Assembly: GCA_937915285.1 (NCBI GenBank)
Contig: CALDNG010000164.1
Location: 1 to 9,599, forward strand
Origin: an uncultured Desulfomonile sp.
Lineage (GTDB): Bacteria; Desulfobacterota; Desulfomonilia; Desulfomonilales; Desulfomonilaceae
Length of the DNA stretch: 9,599 nt
Direction of reading: 5' to 3'
Made by a program: the position numbers and the translations under genes. Under the pieces are notes generated by a model. It made no database searches. It saw only the letters and a list, made by a program, of their open reading frames with translations, and was not told the DNA's origin. Below are positions 7,668 through 9,599 of the stretch, piece by piece. Every line of letters begins with the position of its first letter. Position 1 is the first letter of the stretch.

Positions 7668-7965
7668 TGGTCCAAGACTGGTTGGGTTTTAGACAAGATC
7701 AAAATCTGAAAGGGAATGATGAGGTGGAATGAACGGGAAAATATAGTTAGCGAAAGAATTTTTTCAAAATCAGCATTCAGTTGGGAAAAAAGCTGAAGGC
7801 GCTGAACAATGCAGCGCCCGCAGATCTTGATTCAATGTCAGGAAACTACTTTAGGCTCATTAGGCCATATCTAACTCAGGCCAGGAATAGTTCATCCTGA
7901 TTTTGAGCTATATCGCTTTTATCGAGAGATAAACCTGCCATGTGTGCCCCTGATTGTTTGATGAC
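7668..7965. other. 298-bp convergent intergenic region
   Basis: This gap separates the end of the plus-strand flavoprotein gene from the end of the minus-strand transporter gene. The only structured element I see is the minus-strand terminator at 7786-7823. A short open frame of about 25 codons starts near 7716 on the plus strand but shows no recognisable protein and is probably chance. I find no tRNA, repeat array or insertion sequence here. Confidence 0.6.
7786..7823 (-). terminator. Rho-independent terminator for the minus-strand transporter unit
   Basis: Read on the minus strand, GGCGCTG (7818-7812) pairs perfectly with CAGCGCC (7804-7798) around a 7-nt loop. A further CTG/CAG pair (7823-7821 with 7795-7793) extends the stem across a 2-nt internal loop. 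Six T residues (7791-7786) follow almost directly. On the plus strand the hairpin has no T-run after it, so it is directional. It sits about 145 nt downstream of the transporter stop. Confidence 0.7.
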
Positions 7966-9369
7966 TCACGGCATGAGTCCTAAGGCCCTCCAGTAAAAAG
8001 AACTTATCAGTATGGATATTATCACTGAAACTGCGTAAACCAATCCCGCTATACTGACATGAGACGAATTCCAGACCTTTGATTTGGACATGGCGTCTCC
8101 CATCATTATAAAGGGTTGCTGATAGGGCATGAAGAAGCTATTCCCTGCCGCTATAACTGCCACGCTTACAAGGGCAGGATGCAATCCGAAATCCTTGTAA
8201 AGAGGAATAAACACCGGCGCGGCAATTGCGATGGTGGAGAATCCCCATGGCACGTCTATGAAACGTATGGCCCAGAAACCTATCGTAAGAACAAGCAGGA
8301 AAACTACCGGCTGGGAAGCGTAAGCAAGTATCGCCGGTTCTATGAAAGGCCTGAGCCACGCCGATATTCCTGTGTGGACAAATATGGCCGATAGACCAAT
8401 TACAACCCCGAAAAAATTGATGATATCCCAGTTAACTCCTGTAGAAATGTCCTGGAATGTAACGGTTCCGGACAGCATTAAGGCAACGAACGCCAACAAC
8501 GCCACAGAAGCGGTAGACATGCCGTGAAGCTTCTCAGTTGTAAAAAGAATCAGGGTGCTTACAAGGATCAGTGCCACCATTTTTTCCTGTAAAGTCATCT
8601 TCCCAAGTTCTTCATACTGTCTCCTGAACGTTTCACTGGAGATTTCGAGGGGCTGTGACGGTTTGAGCGCAAAATACGTTAGAATCAGAAACAGTAGGGT
8701 TATGAGGAACCAGGGAAAGGCCATGTAAAGAATCCAGGAGTCAAAGGTGACCAGTGGTTTCATCTCTGCCGGATAAAAACCGGTCATGAAGATTCCCCAG
8801 AGTGATCCTGTTAGCCATGCGGTTCCTGGCAACAGGGCCGTTCCCCACGCTACAAGTCCAATCAGGGCCGATCCTTTTGAGCGCTCGGGGATTTTGCAGG
8901 CTTCAACCACACTCATGGCGATCGGCATCACTATCGAGAGCCTGACAGTGATGGATGGGGTCAGAGCTGATAATATCAGCCCTATGATGAACCAACTAAA
9001 TGATATTGTCAGGTAAGTAGGCTTAAAAAGTTGCAGGACAAAATATGCGATTCTTCTTCCCAATCCCGACTTGGCCAAGGCAAAACCAAAGAAAAGGGCA
9101 GGGATAAGAACCCACACGGCAGAGCTTGCGTATCCCCCCGCTACTGCGCCAAGCGGTACCTTGAATGCCAAACACCCCCCCATCAACAATGCGCCTCCTG
9201 CCAGATAAGGAAGTGCGGGAGGCCTAAAAATCCAGAGACCGAGAGAGACTATTACAACCCCCAAAACGTAATGGCCTTGGGATGATAGCCCTGCGAAAGG
9301 TTGTGACAATCCTATTACAAAGGAAATCGCCACCAGGAAGATCATCCCGACCCGGGCAAAAGACTTCAT
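7966..9369 (-). CDS. SLC13/DASS-family anion (carboxylate) transporter
   Basis: The product is a 467-residue inner-membrane protein with about 11-12 hydrophobic segments and a polar loop around residues 236-265. It has the two-fold inverted layout of the divalent anion:Na+ symporter (SLC13, CitT/SdcS) family. The segment 'WDIINFFGVVIGLSAIF' plus 'TGISAWL' (about 314-339) matches the second-half core of that family. The first hairpin motif, usually containing Ser-Asn-Thr, reads TPSIT (137-141) here, and the second reads 'AGNSFFMP' (N410, S411). The ion and substrate sites are therefore modified relative to well-known members. On the minus strand GGAGAA (9381-9376) lies 6 nt before the ATG, supporting the start. 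The gene follows a CoA-ligase gene by 92 nt on the same strand, so I infer import of an organic acid that the ligase activates. The substrate is not readable; dicarboxylate, sulfate or a monocarboxylate remain options. Confidence 0.83.
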   Translation of the reverse strand: MKSFARVGMIFLVAISFVIGLSQPFAGLSSQGHYVLGVVIVSLGLWIFRPPALPYLAGGALLMGGCLAFKVPLGAVAGGYASSAVWVLIPALFFGFALAKSGLGRRIAYFVLQLFKPTYLTISFSWFIIGLILSALTPSITVRLSIVMPIAMSVVEACKIPERSKGSALIGLVAWGTALLPGTAWLTGSLWGIFMTGFYPAEMKPLVTFDSWILYMAFPWFLITLLFLILTYFALKPSQPLEISSETFRRQYEELGKMTLQEKMVALILVSTLILFTTEKLHGMSTASVALLAFVALMLSGTVTFQDISTGVNWDIINFFGVVIGLSAIFVHTGISAWLRPFIEPAILAYASQPVVFLLVLTIGFWAIRFIDVPWGFSTIAIAAPVFIPLYKDFGLHPALVSVAVIAAGNSFFMPYQQPFIMMGDAMSKSKVWNSSHVSIAGLVYAVSVIISILISSFYWRALGLMP

Positions 9370-9461
9370 AATTAGTTCTCCATCAAGCGGTTTCAGATTA
9401 TTATCGCTCTATCATTATGTTTGTAGTCTGCTTCACAAGTTCAAATCAACCTGATGAGCGC

Positions 9462-9599
9462 CTATTTTGGGGGAGTCCTGAGCTTGAACCTCTGGATCTT
9501 GCCTGTGGCGGTTTTTGGCAAATCTTCCACAAAACGGATTCCCCACGGCCGCTTGAACTTGGGCAGCTTGCCCGACAAATATTCCATGAGCGTTTTCTG
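9462..9599 (-). CDS. C-terminal end of an AMP-forming acyl/aryl-CoA ligase (benzoate-CoA ligase-like), truncated by window edge
   Basis: The reverse strand from the window edge reads 45 codons to a TAG at 9464-9462. The peptide includes 'YLSGKLPKFKRP', 'IRFVEDLPKTATGKIQRF' and ends 'KLRTPPK'. This is the C-terminal subdomain of adenylate-forming acyl-CoA synthetases. The PKTATGK stretch holds the A10 lysine (residue 34 of the visible part) that takes part in adenylate formation. The wording 'DLPKTATGKIQRFKLR' is very close to that common in benzoate-CoA ligases, but the substrate pocket is outside the window, so aromatic specificity is only suggested. The gene ends 92 nt before the transporter start on the same strand, and the two may be co-transcribed. 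Confidence 0.85.
   Translation of the reverse strand, partial: QKTLMEYLSGKLPKFKRPWGIRFVEDLPKTATGKIQRFKLRTPPK

Noticed and set aside
7716..7796. Short plus-strand frame of about 25 codons in the convergent gap
   Set aside because: No recognisable product, and it runs into the minus-strand terminator region; likely chance.
8116..8394. Open frame of 92 codons on the plus strand
   Set aside because: It is antisense to the transporter; the peptide is highly polar and unlike any family I know, while the minus strand gives a clear membrane protein.
9370..9461. Possible promoter between the ligase and transporter on the minus strand
   Set aside because: Only poor -35/-10 matches with bad spacing were seen, so I do not list it as a feature.

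Overview
This window looks like chromosomal DNA of a Gram-negative bacterium. It has an exported periplasmic binding protein, a membrane hybrid histidine kinase with a periplasmic sensor domain, and mixed base composition near 50% GC judged by eye. The multi-PAS hybrid kinase, the benzoate-CoA-ligase-like C-terminus, the SLC13-type carboxylate transporter and the nitronate-monooxygenase-like flavoprotein together suggest an anaerobic Desulfobacterota-type (former Deltaproteobacteria) organism. That placement is an inference from gene content; no rRNA or marker gene is present.

Layout. Positions 2-1456 (+) hold the C-terminal part of a polytopic GT-C/ArnT-like glycosyltransferase whose start lies before the window. 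After a gap of about 200 bp with a weak terminator-like hairpin, a candidate promoter and a short direct repeat, a tightly spaced plus-strand cluster runs from about 1660 to 7667. Its genes are an amino-acid-type periplasmic solute-binding protein, a 1013-residue dCache-PAS-PAS-HisKA-HATPase-REC hybrid kinase, a metallo-beta-lactamase-fold hydrolase with a C-terminal winged helix, and a flavin enzyme of the nitronate monooxygenase family. Intergenic gaps are 21, 33 and 38 nt, so co-transcription is likely.

The minus strand from the right edge carries the last 45 codons of an AMP-forming acyl/aryl-CoA ligase (9599-9462). Downstream of it is an SLC13/DASS-type anion transporter (9369-7966). A hairpin plus T-run at 7823-7786 reads as an intrinsic terminator for this minus-strand unit. 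The two units converge in the 298-bp gap 7668-7965.

How the genes may work together. The binding protein has no ABC permease or ATPase beside it but sits directly upstream of a sensor kinase, so a co-sensor role (as for TorT/TorS or LuxP/LuxQ) is plausible. The kinase carries its own receiver domain and no DNA-binding regulator is in view. The two enzymes at the end of the cluster would be the metabolic part of that unit. On the other strand, the transporter and CoA ligase make a natural uptake-and-activation pair for a carboxylic acid, possibly aromatic. The most unusual points are the flavoprotein, which has Ala where the family usually has its catalytic His and carries a C-terminal CX2CX3C motif, and the Cys-rich second PAS domain of the kinase.
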